From the NCBI RefSeq assembly GCF_005877005.1, contig NZ_SSNH01000006.1, positions 62,001-126,000 of the forward strand: a stretch of DNA of 64,000 nt. Direction: 5' to 3'. The position numbers and the translations under genes were made by a program. A model generated the notes under the pieces. It was given only the letters and a program-made list of their open reading frames with translations, did no database searches and was not told where the DNA came from. This document shows, piece by piece, positions 56,540 through 64,000 of this stretch. Numbering within the stretch: the first letter of the stretch is position 1; every line of letters begins with the position of its first letter. The DNA is from Sinomonas susongensis. GTDB taxonomy: Bacteria; Actinomycetota; Actinomycetes; Actinomycetales; Micrococcaceae.

Positions 56540-58378
56540 ATGGGCGCAACTCGTCTTCGGCTTCTTGAAGGAGCCCCTACCACCTACGAGCCCCTGCTGT
56601 CCTGGGTTGAGGAAGTCGCTGAACTGACTCAGCCCGACCGGATCCACTGGGTGGACGGTTCCGAAGCGGAATACCGCAAGCTGACTGACGAGCTCGTGGC
56701 TGCTGGGACGCTGACCCGGCTCAACCCGGTCCTCTTCCCGAACTCCTTCGCCGCCTTCTCCGACCCCGCGGACGTCGCGCGCGTCGAGGAGCAGACCTTC
56801 ATCTGCTCACGGGACGAACACGACGCCGGCTTCACCAACAACTGGATGGAGCCGACGGAGATGAAGGCCAAGCTGAAGGGCCTCTTCTCCGGCTCGATGC
56901 GTGGCCGCACCATGTACGTCATTCCGTTCGTCATGGGCCACCTCGACGCCGAGGACCCGAAGTTCGGCGTCGAGATCAGCGACTCCGCCTACGTCGTCGC
57001 CTCGATGCGGATCATGGCCCGCATCGGCACGGACGTCCTCAAGAAAATCGAGCAGACCCGCGCGTTCTTCGTCCCGGCCCTCCATTCCGTCGGCGCGCCG
57101 CTCGAGCCGGGCCAGGCCGATGTCCCGTGGCCGTGCAACCCCGAGAAGTGGATTGTGCACTTCCCCGAGGAGCGGTCCATCTGGTCCTACGGCTCCGGAT
57201 ACGGCGGCAACGCCCTCCTCGGCAAGAAGTGCTACGCGCTCCGCATCGCCTCGGTCATGGCCAGGGACGAGGGCTGGCTCGCTGAGCACATGCTGATCCT
57301 CAAGCTCACGAGCCCCGAGAAGAAGGTCTACAACGTCGCCGCGGCCTTCCCGTCCGCGTGCGGCAAGACCAACCTCGCCCTCCTCGACCCGACCATCGAG
57401 GGTTGGAAGGTCGAAACCCTCGGCGACGACATCACGTGGATGCGCTTCGGCAAGGAGGGCGAGCTGCGTGCCGTCAACCCCGAGGCGGGCCTCTTCGGCG
57501 TCGCCCCCGGCACCGGCTGGGGCACGAACCCGAACGCGATGCGCGCCATCGCGAAGGGCAACAGCATCTTCACGAACGTCGCGCTCACGGACGACGGCGG
57601 CGTGTGGTGGGAGGGCATGACCGACGACGTCCCCGCACACCTCACGGACTGGCAGGGCAACGAATGGACGCCCGAGATCTCTGCCGCCAACGGTGGACGT
57701 CCCGCCGCGCACCCCAATTCGCGCTTCTGCACGCCGATCGACCAGATCGACATGCTCGCCCCCGAATACTTCGCACCGAACGGCGTGGAGGTGCATGCGA
57801 TCCTCTTCGGCGGGCGCCGCAAGACGACCGTCCCGCTCGTGACCCAGTCCCGCACGTGGGCGAGCGGCATCTTCATGGGTGCGACGCTCTCCTCGGAGAC
57901 GACGGCGGCCGCAGCTGGCGCCGTCGGCGTCGTGCGCCGCGATCCCATGGCGATGCTGCCGTTCATCGGCTACGACGCGGGCGACTACCTCAACCACTGG
58001 GTGCGGCTCTCGGCGAAGGGCGACCCCGCGCGGCTGCCGAAGATCTTCCTCGTGAACTGGTTCCGCCGCACGAAGGACGGCGGTTTCGCGTGGCCCGGCT
58101 TCGGCGACAACGCCCGGGTCCTCAAGTGGGCCATCGAGCGCATCGAGGGGGCAGCCGACGCAGTGGAGACGCCGATCGGCTTCATCCCGACGGCGGAGAG
58201 CCTGGACCTTGACGGCCTGGACCTGACCCCGGAGCAGGTGCAGGAAGCTGTGCGCTTCGACGCCGACGAGTGGCGCGAGGAAGTCCCGGGCCTCGAAGAG
58301 TGGTTCGCGCGCTTCGGCGACTCGCTCCCGCTCAGCCTCACCAACGAACTCGAGACCCTCAAGCAGCGTCTCGGCTGA
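56540..58378 (+). CDS. pckG: Phosphoenolpyruvate carboxykinase (GTP)
   Basis: A 612-residue GTP-dependent PEPCK converting oxaloacetate to PEP at the start of gluconeogenesis. The P-loop is [12 protein letters not shown] near residue 272, the PEPCK-specific stretch is [12 protein letters not shown], and the nucleotide-site FPFIGY-like segment [15 protein letters not shown] and [11 protein letters not shown] follow. The ATG at 56540 has GAAGGAGGA upstream; a reading back to 56408 lies in the regulatory region. A Crp-like site is at 56379-56394 and a strong terminator at 58441-58475. Confidence 0.97.
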   Translation: MGATRLRLLEGAPTTYEPLLSWVEEVAELTQPDRIHWVDGSEAEYRKLTDELVAAGTLTRLNPVLFPNSFAAFSDPADVARVEEQTFICSRDEHDAGFTNNWMEPTEMKAKLKGLFSGSMRGRTMYVIPFVMGHLDAEDPKFGVEISDSAYVVASMRIMARIGTDVLKKIEQTRAFFVPALHSVGAPLEPGQADVPWPCNPEKWIVHFPEERSIWSYGSGYGGNALLGKKCYALRIASVMARDEGWLAEHMLILKLTSPEKKVYNVAAAFPSACGKTNLALLDPTIEGWKVETLGDDITWMRFGKEGELRAVNPEAGLFGVAPGTGWGTNPNAMRAIAKGNSIFTNVALTDDGGVWWEGMTDDVPAHLTDWQGNEWTPEISAANGGRPAAHPNSRFCTPIDQIDMLAPEYFAPNGVEVHAILFGGRRKTTVPLVTQSRTWASGIFMGATLSSETTAAAAGAVGVVRRDPMAMLPFIGYDAGDYLNHWVRLSAKGDPARLPKIFLVNWFRRTKDGGFAWPGFGDNARVLKWAIERIEGAADAVETPIGFIPTAESLDLDGLDLTPEQVQEAVRFDADEWREEVPGLEEWFARFGDSLPLSLTNELETLKQRLG

Positions 58379-58440
58379 GACTCGTGCGCCCTTCCCGGGC
58401 GCATGGCAGACTCCGGCGAACTGAACGGCGCCGGACCCCT

Positions 58441-58475
58441 GGAGGGCCGCCCCGCTGCACACGGGGCGGCCCTCC
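58441..58475 (+). terminator. Terminator after pckG
   Basis: GGAGGGCCGCCCCG and its perfect complement form a 14-bp stem with a 7-base loop, 62 bp beyond the PEPCK stop. There is no T run, which is usual for very GC-rich genomes. Confidence 0.75.
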
Positions 58476-58576
58476 CATGCATCTGGCCCTAGGCAGCTGG
58501 GGGACCCGTGGATGTAGCGTGGGGCCAAGGCCCCCACCGCGCGTGGAGGACAGTCCTGGGGACGAGCGGAGACGGC

Positions 58577-59776
58577 ATGACGGAACGCGTCGGAGTGGTC
58601 GGAGGCGGCATCGTCGGGATGGCGATTGCCCGGGCCCTTGCGCTCGCGGGCGACGCCGACGTCGTCGTCCTCGAGAAGGAGCGGCGGGTCGCCGCGCACC
58701 AGACGGGGCACAACTCCGGCGTCGTGCACGCGGGGCTGTACTACCAGCCCGGCTCGCTCAAGGCCGTGCTGTGCGCACGCGGCCGAGAGCTCACGCGCGA
58801 CTACTGCCAGGAGCGTGGCCTCCCGTATCGCGAGCTCGGCAAGCTTGTCGTGGCGGTGACCCCCGAGGAGGTACCACGGCTCGACGACATCGAGCGCCGC
58901 GCCCGCGCCAATCGAGTGCCGGACCTTTCGCGCATCGGGCCAGAGCGGATGCGGGAGATCGAGCCGCACGTCGCCGGCGTCGCGGCCGTGCACTCGCCGC
59001 ACACCGCCGTCGTCGACTACGCGGCGATCACCGAGGCGATGGCCGACGACATCCGCCGCGCCGGGGGCCGTGTCCTCCTGAGCACCGAGGTGACCGGGGT
59101 GCGGGCGGGGGAGCGGACGACGACGGTCGCCACCACCGCGGGGTCCCACACCTTCGACCGGCTCATCGTGTGCGCGGGGCTGCAGTCCGATCTCCTTGCA
59201 CGCATGGTGGGAGCCTCGCCGTCGCCCCGGATCCTGCCGTTCCGCGGAGAGTACTGGACGCTTTCGCCCGCGCGGACCGCGCTCGTTCGCGGGATGATCT
59301 ACCCCGTGCCCGACCCGCGCTTCCCATTCCTCGGGGTCCACTTCACGCGCGGCGTCTACGACGACGTGCACGTCGGGCCCAACGCCGTCCCGGCACTCGC
59401 GCGCGAGGGGTACGGCTGGGGCGACGTGTCGGTGCGGGACACGTTCGGCTCGCTTGCGTGGCCCGGCGCCCCGGCCCTGTTCAGGAAGCATTGGCGGATG
59501 GGCGTCCGGGAGATCTCCGCTTCGCTCCTCAAGCCCCTGTACTTCCGGCAGGCCCGGGCCTTCGTCCCGGAGCTTCGGCCGGGGGACCTCGAGGAGAAGG
59601 CCGCAGCGGGCGTGCGGGCGCAGGCGTGGGGTGCAGACGGCTCTCTGCTCGACGACTTCGCGGTCGACCAGGTCGGCTCGGTCACCCTCCTCCGCAACGC
59701 TCCCTCGCCCGCGGCCACGTCGTCGATGGCGATCGCCGAGTACGTGCTCCGCGAGCATCTCGGTATCCACGTCTGA
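58577..59776 (+). CDS. lhgO: L-2-hydroxyglutarate oxidase-like FAD enzyme
   Basis: A 399-residue DAO-type flavoprotein. The FAD motif is VGVVGGGIVGMAIARAL, and AAHQTGHNSGVVHAGLYY is the signature of L-2-hydroxyglutarate oxidase/dehydrogenase. PVPDPRFPFLGVHFTRGV and the C-terminal RNAPSPAATSSMAIAEYV also match. It would oxidise L-2-hydroxyglutarate to 2-oxoglutarate, passing electrons to oxygen or the quinone pool. The ATG at 58577 has GGAG upstream; the frame extends to 58508 without similarity. Confidence 0.9.
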   Translation: MTERVGVVGGGIVGMAIARALALAGDADVVVLEKERRVAAHQTGHNSGVVHAGLYYQPGSLKAVLCARGRELTRDYCQERGLPYRELGKLVVAVTPEEVPRLDDIERRARANRVPDLSRIGPERMREIEPHVAGVAAVHSPHTAVVDYAAITEAMADDIRRAGGRVLLSTEVTGVRAGERTTTVATTAGSHTFDRLIVCAGLQSDLLARMVGASPSPRILPFRGEYWTLSPARTALVRGMIYPVPDPRFPFLGVHFTRGVYDDVHVGPNAVPALAREGYGWGDVSVRDTFGSLAWPGAPALFRKHWRMGVREISASLLKPLYFRQARAFVPELRPGDLEEKAAAGVRAQAWGADGSLLDDFAVDQVGSVTLLRNAPSPAATSSMAIAEYVLREHLGIHV

Positions 59777-59815
59777 CCCGGTGGAAGTGCCGGCGCAACG
59801 CGAAACCACTGTTAA

Positions 59816-59853
59816 CCGCCGAAACCCCGGATCGCGATCCGGGGTTTCGGCGG
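59816..59853. terminator. 38-bp perfect palindrome between convergent genes
   Basis: A perfect 38-bp palindrome with CCGCCGAAACCCCGGATC as one arm and GCG-type centre lies between the LhgO-like gene (stop 59776) and the ClpC-type gene (stop 59876). It would form a very stable hairpin and end transcription from both sides. Confidence 0.8.
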
Positions 59854-59875
59854 TAGAGCTGGGTTTCGCGAGGGC

Positions 59876-62506
59876 CTAGGCAGCTGTCGCGACGGACTCG
59901 TCCGCGCGGACGGCGAGCTCGCCGGCGTCTTTCGCCCGGGCGTCGTCCGTCGGCTCCACGGTCACCACGACGCGGCCGCCGTCGCCGAGCGAACCGGCGA
60001 CGAGGAGGTCCGCGACGCGGTCCTCGAGTTCGCGCTGGATCACGCGGCGCAGGGGCCGGGCGCCGAACTCGGGCTCATAGCCGCTCTCGGCGATCCAATC
60101 GACGGCGGCGTCGTCGACGTCGAGGGTGATCCCCTGCGCCGCGAGCCGCGCCTCCGTCCCGCGGAGCTGGAGCCGCACGATCTCGTGCAGCTGCTCGCGG
60201 GTGAGCTTACGGAACAGCACGATCTCGTCGATGCGGTTGAGGAACTCGGGCCGCATCGTCTCGCGGAGCCGCCCCATGACCCGTGCCCGCAGCTCGGTGT
60301 CGGAGGGCGAACCGTCGGCCCCGCCCGGCGCAAAGCCGAGCCCGGCACCGCGCGTGGCGAGGAACTCGGAACCGAGGTTCGAGGTCATGATCACTACGGT
60401 GTTGCGGAAGTCCACGGTGTGCCCCTGGCCGTCGGTGAGCCGCCCGTCGTCGAGCACCTGCAGGAGCAGGTTGAACACGTCGGGGTGCGCCTTCTCGACC
60501 TCGTCGAGCAGCACCACGGAGTACGGGTGCCGCCGAACGCGCTCGGTGAGCTGCCCGGCCTCCGAGTAGCCAACGTATCCGGGAGGGGCACCGACCAGCC
60601 GGCTGACCGTGTGGCGTTCGCCGAACTCGCTCATGTCGAAGCGCACCATCGCTGACTCGTCGCCGAACAACGACGCCGCGAGGGCCTTCGCGAGCTCGGT
60701 CTTGCCCACGCCGGTCGGACCGAGGAAGAGGAAGCTGCCGACCGGCCGCCCCGCGTCGCCCAGCCCGGTGCGGTTGCGTCGCACCGCCTTCGCGATCGCC
60801 GTCACCGCATCCTCCTGGCCGACGACCCGACCGTGGAGCTCACTCTCAAGGCGTGCGAGCCGCTCGCGCTCGCCTTCCGTGAGGCGGGCCGCCGGGATGC
60901 CGGTGGCGCGGGCGACGACCGCCGCGATGTCCGGCTCGTCGACGACGTCGGACCCGGTCGCCTGGACGGACGACTCCACCGCATCAGCGATCTTGAGTGC
61001 CACCTGCTCGATCGCGTCGCGGAGCCTCGAAGCCTGTTCGTAGTCCTCCTGGGCCACTGCGGCCGCCTTCTGCTCCTCGAGCCGGGTCGCCTCCGCGTTC
61101 AGTGCCTCGAGATCGTTCCGGGGTCCACGCGCGAGGCTCTTGCGGGCGCCCGCCTGGTCGATGAGGTCGATCGCCTTGTCAGGCAGGTACCGGTCTGTGA
61201 TGTACCGGTGGGAGAGCTCGACGGCGGAGCGGATCGCGGAATCGGTGTACGTGATGCCGTGGTGCTCTTCGTAGCGCGGCTTGAGACCGTCGAGGATTGC
61301 TATCGCGTCCTCGACGCTCGGCTCACCGACGGTGATCGGCTGGAATCGGCGCTCGAGGGCGGGATCCTTCTCGATCTTCCGGTATTCGTCGAGCGTGGTT
61401 GCACCGACGAGGTGGAGTTCACCGCGCGCGAGCCTCGGCTTGAGAATGTTGCTCGCGTCCATGCCGCCCTCTCCGCCACCGCCCGCACCGACGACCGTGT
61501 GGAGCTCATCGACGAACACGATGACGTTGCCGTCGGCCGCGATCTCGTCCATTGCCTTGGTGAGCCGCTCCTCGAAGTCGCCGCGGTAGCGGGTGCCGGC
61601 GAGCATCGCCGGCAGGTCGAGGGAGACCACGGTCTTCCCCTGCAGCTGCGCGGGAACGTCACCGGAGGCGACGGCCTGGGCGAGGCCCTCGACGATGGCT
61701 GTCTTGCCGACGCCGGCTTCGCCGATGAGGACGGGGTTGTTCTTCGTGCGGCGGGCCAGGATCTCGATCGCCTGCTCGATCTCCGAGGCGCGGCCGATCA
61801 CGGGGTCCAGCCTGCCTTCGCGGGCGAGCGCCGTCAGGTCGGTGCCGAACTGGCCGAGCATGCTGTCCTTGCCGCGGCTGGCCGCGGCACCACGCCGACG
61901 CGCGGCGTGGCGAGGTGTCGCAGGGGCAGCCGGGGCCGCGTCGTCCGCGCGCCCGCCCTCGGAAGGCTCGCTCGCGCCGTCGCCCGCTTGGAACGACTGG
62001 GGCGTGATGCCCTGGGCCGCCAGGATCTGGCCGGCCGGTGCGTGGGAGGCGAGGACAAGAGCGAGGAAGAGGTGCTCGGGGTCGATGTAGGTCGAGCCGA
62101 GCGAGCGGGCTACCTTGTAGGCGTCCAGCAGAGCGTGCTGCGCGGACTGGGTGAGCTGCGGCATCGCGCCGTCCTCGGCGTCACCGCCGGCGGGAGAGCC
62201 CGCGGGCAGCCGCTGCTCGGTTGCGGCGACGATGTCGTCCGCGCCGGCGCCGGCGAAATCGATCATGCCGGCCACCGACTCCGTGGTGGCGAGCGCGTGC
62301 AGGAGATGCAGCGCGTCGACTTCGCGGTGCCCGTGCTCGAGCGCATAGCGGCCGGCGGCAGTCAGGACCTGCTGGCTCCCGCGGCTCATGAGGTGCGTGA
62401 TGTCGAGGGGGCGGCTCGTGCGGCGGGACCCCTGGCCCTGCAGGTAGCGGGCAAGGAAGTCATCGAACGAACCGTTGCCAGCAGTCGGTCCGAAAAAGAT
62501 AGGCAA
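59876..62506 (-). CDS. ATP-dependent Clp protease ATP-binding subunit (ClpC type)
   Basis: An 876-residue Hsp100 unfoldase. It has a Clp-N domain (residues about 35-180), an Ala/Arg-rich linker, and a first AAA+ domain with GEAGVGKT and VDELH. A UVR-like middle segment (AVAQEDYEQASRLRDAIE) and a second AAA+ domain with GPTGVGKTELAK and LLDEVEKAHPDVF follow. The start is TTG at 62506, supported by GGAGGA just upstream; the nearby ATG at 62510 is out of frame. It is shorter at the linker than housekeeping ClpC and may be a second, stress-linked copy. Confidence 0.92.
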   Translation of the reverse strand: MPIFFGPTAGNGSFDDFLARYLQGQGSRRTSRPLDITHLMSRGSQQVLTAAGRYALEHGHREVDALHLLHALATTESVAGMIDFAGAGADDIVAATEQRLPAGSPAGGDAEDGAMPQLTQSAQHALLDAYKVARSLGSTYIDPEHLFLALVLASHAPAGQILAAQGITPQSFQAGDGASEPSEGGRADDAAPAAPATPRHAARRRGAAASRGKDSMLGQFGTDLTALAREGRLDPVIGRASEIEQAIEILARRTKNNPVLIGEAGVGKTAIVEGLAQAVASGDVPAQLQGKTVVSLDLPAMLAGTRYRGDFEERLTKAMDEIAADGNVIVFVDELHTVVGAGGGGEGGMDASNILKPRLARGELHLVGATTLDEYRKIEKDPALERRFQPITVGEPSVEDAIAILDGLKPRYEEHHGITYTDSAIRSAVELSHRYITDRYLPDKAIDLIDQAGARKSLARGPRNDLEALNAEATRLEEQKAAAVAQEDYEQASRLRDAIEQVALKIADAVESSVQATGSDVVDEPDIAAVVARATGIPAARLTEGERERLARLESELHGRVVGQEDAVTAIAKAVRRNRTGLGDAGRPVGSFLFLGPTGVGKTELAKALAASLFGDESAMVRFDMSEFGERHTVSRLVGAPPGYVGYSEAGQLTERVRRHPYSVVLLDEVEKAHPDVFNLLLQVLDDGRLTDGQGHTVDFRNTVVIMTSNLGSEFLATRGAGLGFAPGGADGSPSDTELRARVMGRLRETMRPEFLNRIDEIVLFRKLTREQLHEIVRLQLRGTEARLAAQGITLDVDDAAVDWIAESGYEPEFGARPLRRVIQRELEDRVADLLVAGSLGDGGRVVVTVEPTDDARAKDAGELAVRADESVATAA

Positions 62507-62613
62507 ACCATCCTCCAGAAAGTTGAGTGACTGTCGCTCATGTTCAACGCTGTGGTGAACGAGATATTCCCAAGCCCTACCCGTCCCTTGGGAACCCGGG
62601 CTAGCGTGGCGGA

Positions 62614-64000
62614 ATGACGACCATCGCGCAGAACATCGTCGATACCCTCGCCGCCAACGGAATCCGCAGGGTCTACGGACTCCCCGGAGACTCGCTCAAC
62701 GGCTTCACCGACGCCCTCCGTGGGACGCCCAGCATCGAGTGGGTCCACGTCCGCCACGAGGAGGCGGGAGCGTTCGCGGCTGCTGCCGAAGCGGCGCTGA
62801 CCGGGGAGGTCGCCGTGTGCGCCGGTTCCGCGGGACCCGGAAACCTCCACCTGATCAACGGACTCTACGACGCCAACCGGTCACGCGTCCCCGTCCTCGC
62901 GATCGCAGCCCACATCCCCAGCGCGGAGATCGGGTCCAACTATTTCCAGGAGACGCACCCGCAGGAGGTCTTCCGCGAGTGCAGCGTGTACGCCGAGCAG
63001 GTGACCGACCCAGCGCAGATGCCGCGCATCCTCGAGATCGCCCTCAGGACCGCCGTCGAGAAGCGGGGCGTCGCCGTCGTCGTGCTGTCCGGCGACGTCG
63101 CGCTCACCCAGGTCGACTCGGAGCGGGTCACCGTTGTCCGCAGGGCCAAGCCGCGTGTCGTCCCGAGCGACGAAGAGCTGCGCGAGGCCGCGGGCCTCCT
63201 CAACTCGGCAGCCAAGGTGACCATCCTTGCCGGCGCGGGCGTCGAGGGGGCCCACGACGAGGTGATCGCGCTTGCCGACGAGCTCGGTGCTCCGATCGTG
63301 CACGCCTTCCGTGGGAAGGAGTTCATCGAGTACGACAACCCGTTCGACGTCGGCATGACCGGCCTGCTCGGCTTCAGCTCGGGCTACCGCGCGATGGAGG
63401 ACTGCGACGCGCTCCTCATGCTCGGCACGGACTTCCCGTACCAGCAGTTCTACCCCGACCACGCGAAGATCATCCAGGTCGACATCCGGGGTGACCAGCT
63501 CGGCCGGCGTGCGCGCCTCGATCTGGGACTCGTCGGCGACGTCAAGGACACCGCGACCGCGCTCCTGCCCCTCCTCGAGCGGAAGCGCCGCCGCGCCCAC
63601 CTGGAATCCTCCCTCAAGCACTACGCGAAGGCGCGCTCGAAGCTCGACGACCTCGCTGCCCCCACGAAGAAGGGCCAGCCGCTCCACCCGCAGTACATCA
63701 CGAGGGTGCTCGACGAGCTCGCCGCCGACGACGCCGTGTTCACGGCCGACGTCGGGACGCCCGTGATCTGGGCCGCGCGCTATCTCACCATGAACGGACG
63801 ACGGCGGCTGGTCGGCTCGTTCGCGCACGGCTCCATGGCGAACGCCCTGCCTCACGCGATGGGCGCGCAGGCCACGTTCCGCGGGCGCCAGGTCGTCGCG
63901 CTTGCCGGTGACGGCGGGCTGTCCATGCTCATGGGGGAGCTCATCACGCTCGTGCAGAACAAGCTGCCCGTCAAGCTTGTCGTGTTCAACAACGCGTCGC
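62614..64000 (+). CDS. poxB: Thiamine-diphosphate-dependent pyruvate oxidase, PoxB-like (partial, 3' end outside window)
   Basis: The first 462 codons of a TPP enzyme. The N-terminal Pyr domain has YGLPGDSLNG and the catalytic Glu in RHEEAGAFAAAAEA, followed by CAGSAGPGNLHL and a central FAD/Rossmann-like domain (about residues 185-330). The TPP-binding motif GDGG...NN starts in LAGDGGLSMLMGELITL. The pattern matches quinone-dependent pyruvate dehydrogenase (pyruvate to acetate and CO2). The C-terminal membrane-binding peptide is not in the window. It is divergent from the ClpC-type gene. Confidence 0.9.
   Translation, partial: MTTIAQNIVDTLAANGIRRVYGLPGDSLNGFTDALRGTPSIEWVHVRHEEAGAFAAAAEAALTGEVAVCAGSAGPGNLHLINGLYDANRSRVPVLAIAAHIPSAEIGSNYFQETHPQEVFRECSVYAEQVTDPAQMPRILEIALRTAVEKRGVAVVVLSGDVALTQVDSERVTVVRRAKPRVVPSDEELREAAGLLNSAAKVTILAGAGVEGAHDEVIALADELGAPIVHAFRGKEFIEYDNPFDVGMTGLLGFSSGYRAMEDCDALLMLGTDFPYQQFYPDHAKIIQVDIRGDQLGRRARLDLGLVGDVKDTATALLPLLERKRRRAHLESSLKHYAKARSKLDDLAAPTKKGQPLHPQYITRVLDELAADDAVFTADVGTPVIWAARYLTMNGRRRLVGSFAHGSMANALPHAMGAQATFRGRQVVALAGDGGLSMLMGELITLVQNKLPVKLVVFNNAS

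Noticed and set aside
56807-59809. 1000-codon open frame on the minus strand
   Set aside because: It is antisense to pckG and the LhgO-like gene, both with full catalytic motifs; no domain is recognisable in it.
62507-62510. ATG at 62510 as start of the ClpC-type gene
   Set aside because: It is out of frame with the protein; the TTG at 62506 is in frame and properly spaced from GGAGGA.

Overview
The window reads as chromosomal DNA of a high-GC Actinomycetota, most like the Micrococcaceae (Arthrobacter/Sinomonas type); this placement is inferred. It rests on very high GC, many GTG and TTG starts, stop/start overlaps (ATGA, GTGA, TGATG) throughout operons, a GTP-dependent PEP carboxykinase, sugar ABC importers without their own ATPase gene, and an actinobacterial-style c-di-AMP riboswitch ahead of a cell-wall lytic gene. 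No transposase, integrase, phage gene or CRISPR array was seen.

1-17267 is a sugar/glycoside catabolic island built around a LacI regulator (9922-11031). A minus-strand operon (9629 down to 1) encodes a CUT1-type importer (binding lipoprotein and two permeases), a tautomerase-fold protein, an NAD-epimerase-like protein, an aldo/keto reductase of the D-threo-aldose dehydrogenase type, a Gfo/Idh oxidoreductase, a GH3 glycosidase and a DthD/GolD-like SDR that runs off the left edge. The plus strand carries an SDR, an SMP-30 lactonase, a GH5 glycosidase, a zinc alcohol dehydrogenase and an L-arabinonate-dehydratase-like IlvD/Edd enzyme. Together they suggest uptake of a glycoside, hydrolysis inside the cell, then oxidation of an aldose to lactone, acid and 2-keto-3-deoxy acid. 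CGAAA-type operators lie at both the importer and the GH5 promoters.

17408-23835 is a second self-contained locus: an FrlB-like SIS deglycase, an FrlD-like PfkB kinase, a LacI regulator and a CUT1 importer. Two near-identical TTGATACCGGTATCAA-type operators sit on the two promoters. It looks like a fructosamine (Amadori product) utilisation system.

24081-33008 holds a Thr/Pro-rich secreted protein, tRNA-Ser(CGA), a PfkB kinase-SurE pair, and a compact alkylation-repair cluster on the minus strand. The order is TadA, an MGMT, an 18-bp tandem repeat, then an ECF sigma factor, a second MGMT, AlkB, TAG and AlkA, the last five joined by stop/start overlaps. Next come a tiny membrane protein, Upp and an uncharacterised protein.

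33011-45770 is envelope biology: a sigma factor coupled to a single-pass membrane protein beside a secreted protein, two tandem GT39-type glycosyltransferases, a GT2-GtrA fusion that probably supplies their lipid-linked sugar, a DMT transporter, and a two-component system next to a repeat-rich membrane-anchored protein. 45956-51842 contains a riboswitch-controlled lytic transglycosylase-like protein, a receiverless OmpR-type regulator, SixA, a membrane protein, a flavoprotein disulfide reductase and an IclR regulator. 52006-64000 is central metabolism: a 3-oxoacid CoA-transferase/thiolase operon facing the IclR gene, a beta-propeller lipoprotein, tRNA-Arg(ACG), GTP-PEPCK behind a Crp-like site, an LhgO-like oxidase, a ClpC-type chaperone and the start of a PoxB-like pyruvate oxidase that runs off the right edge.
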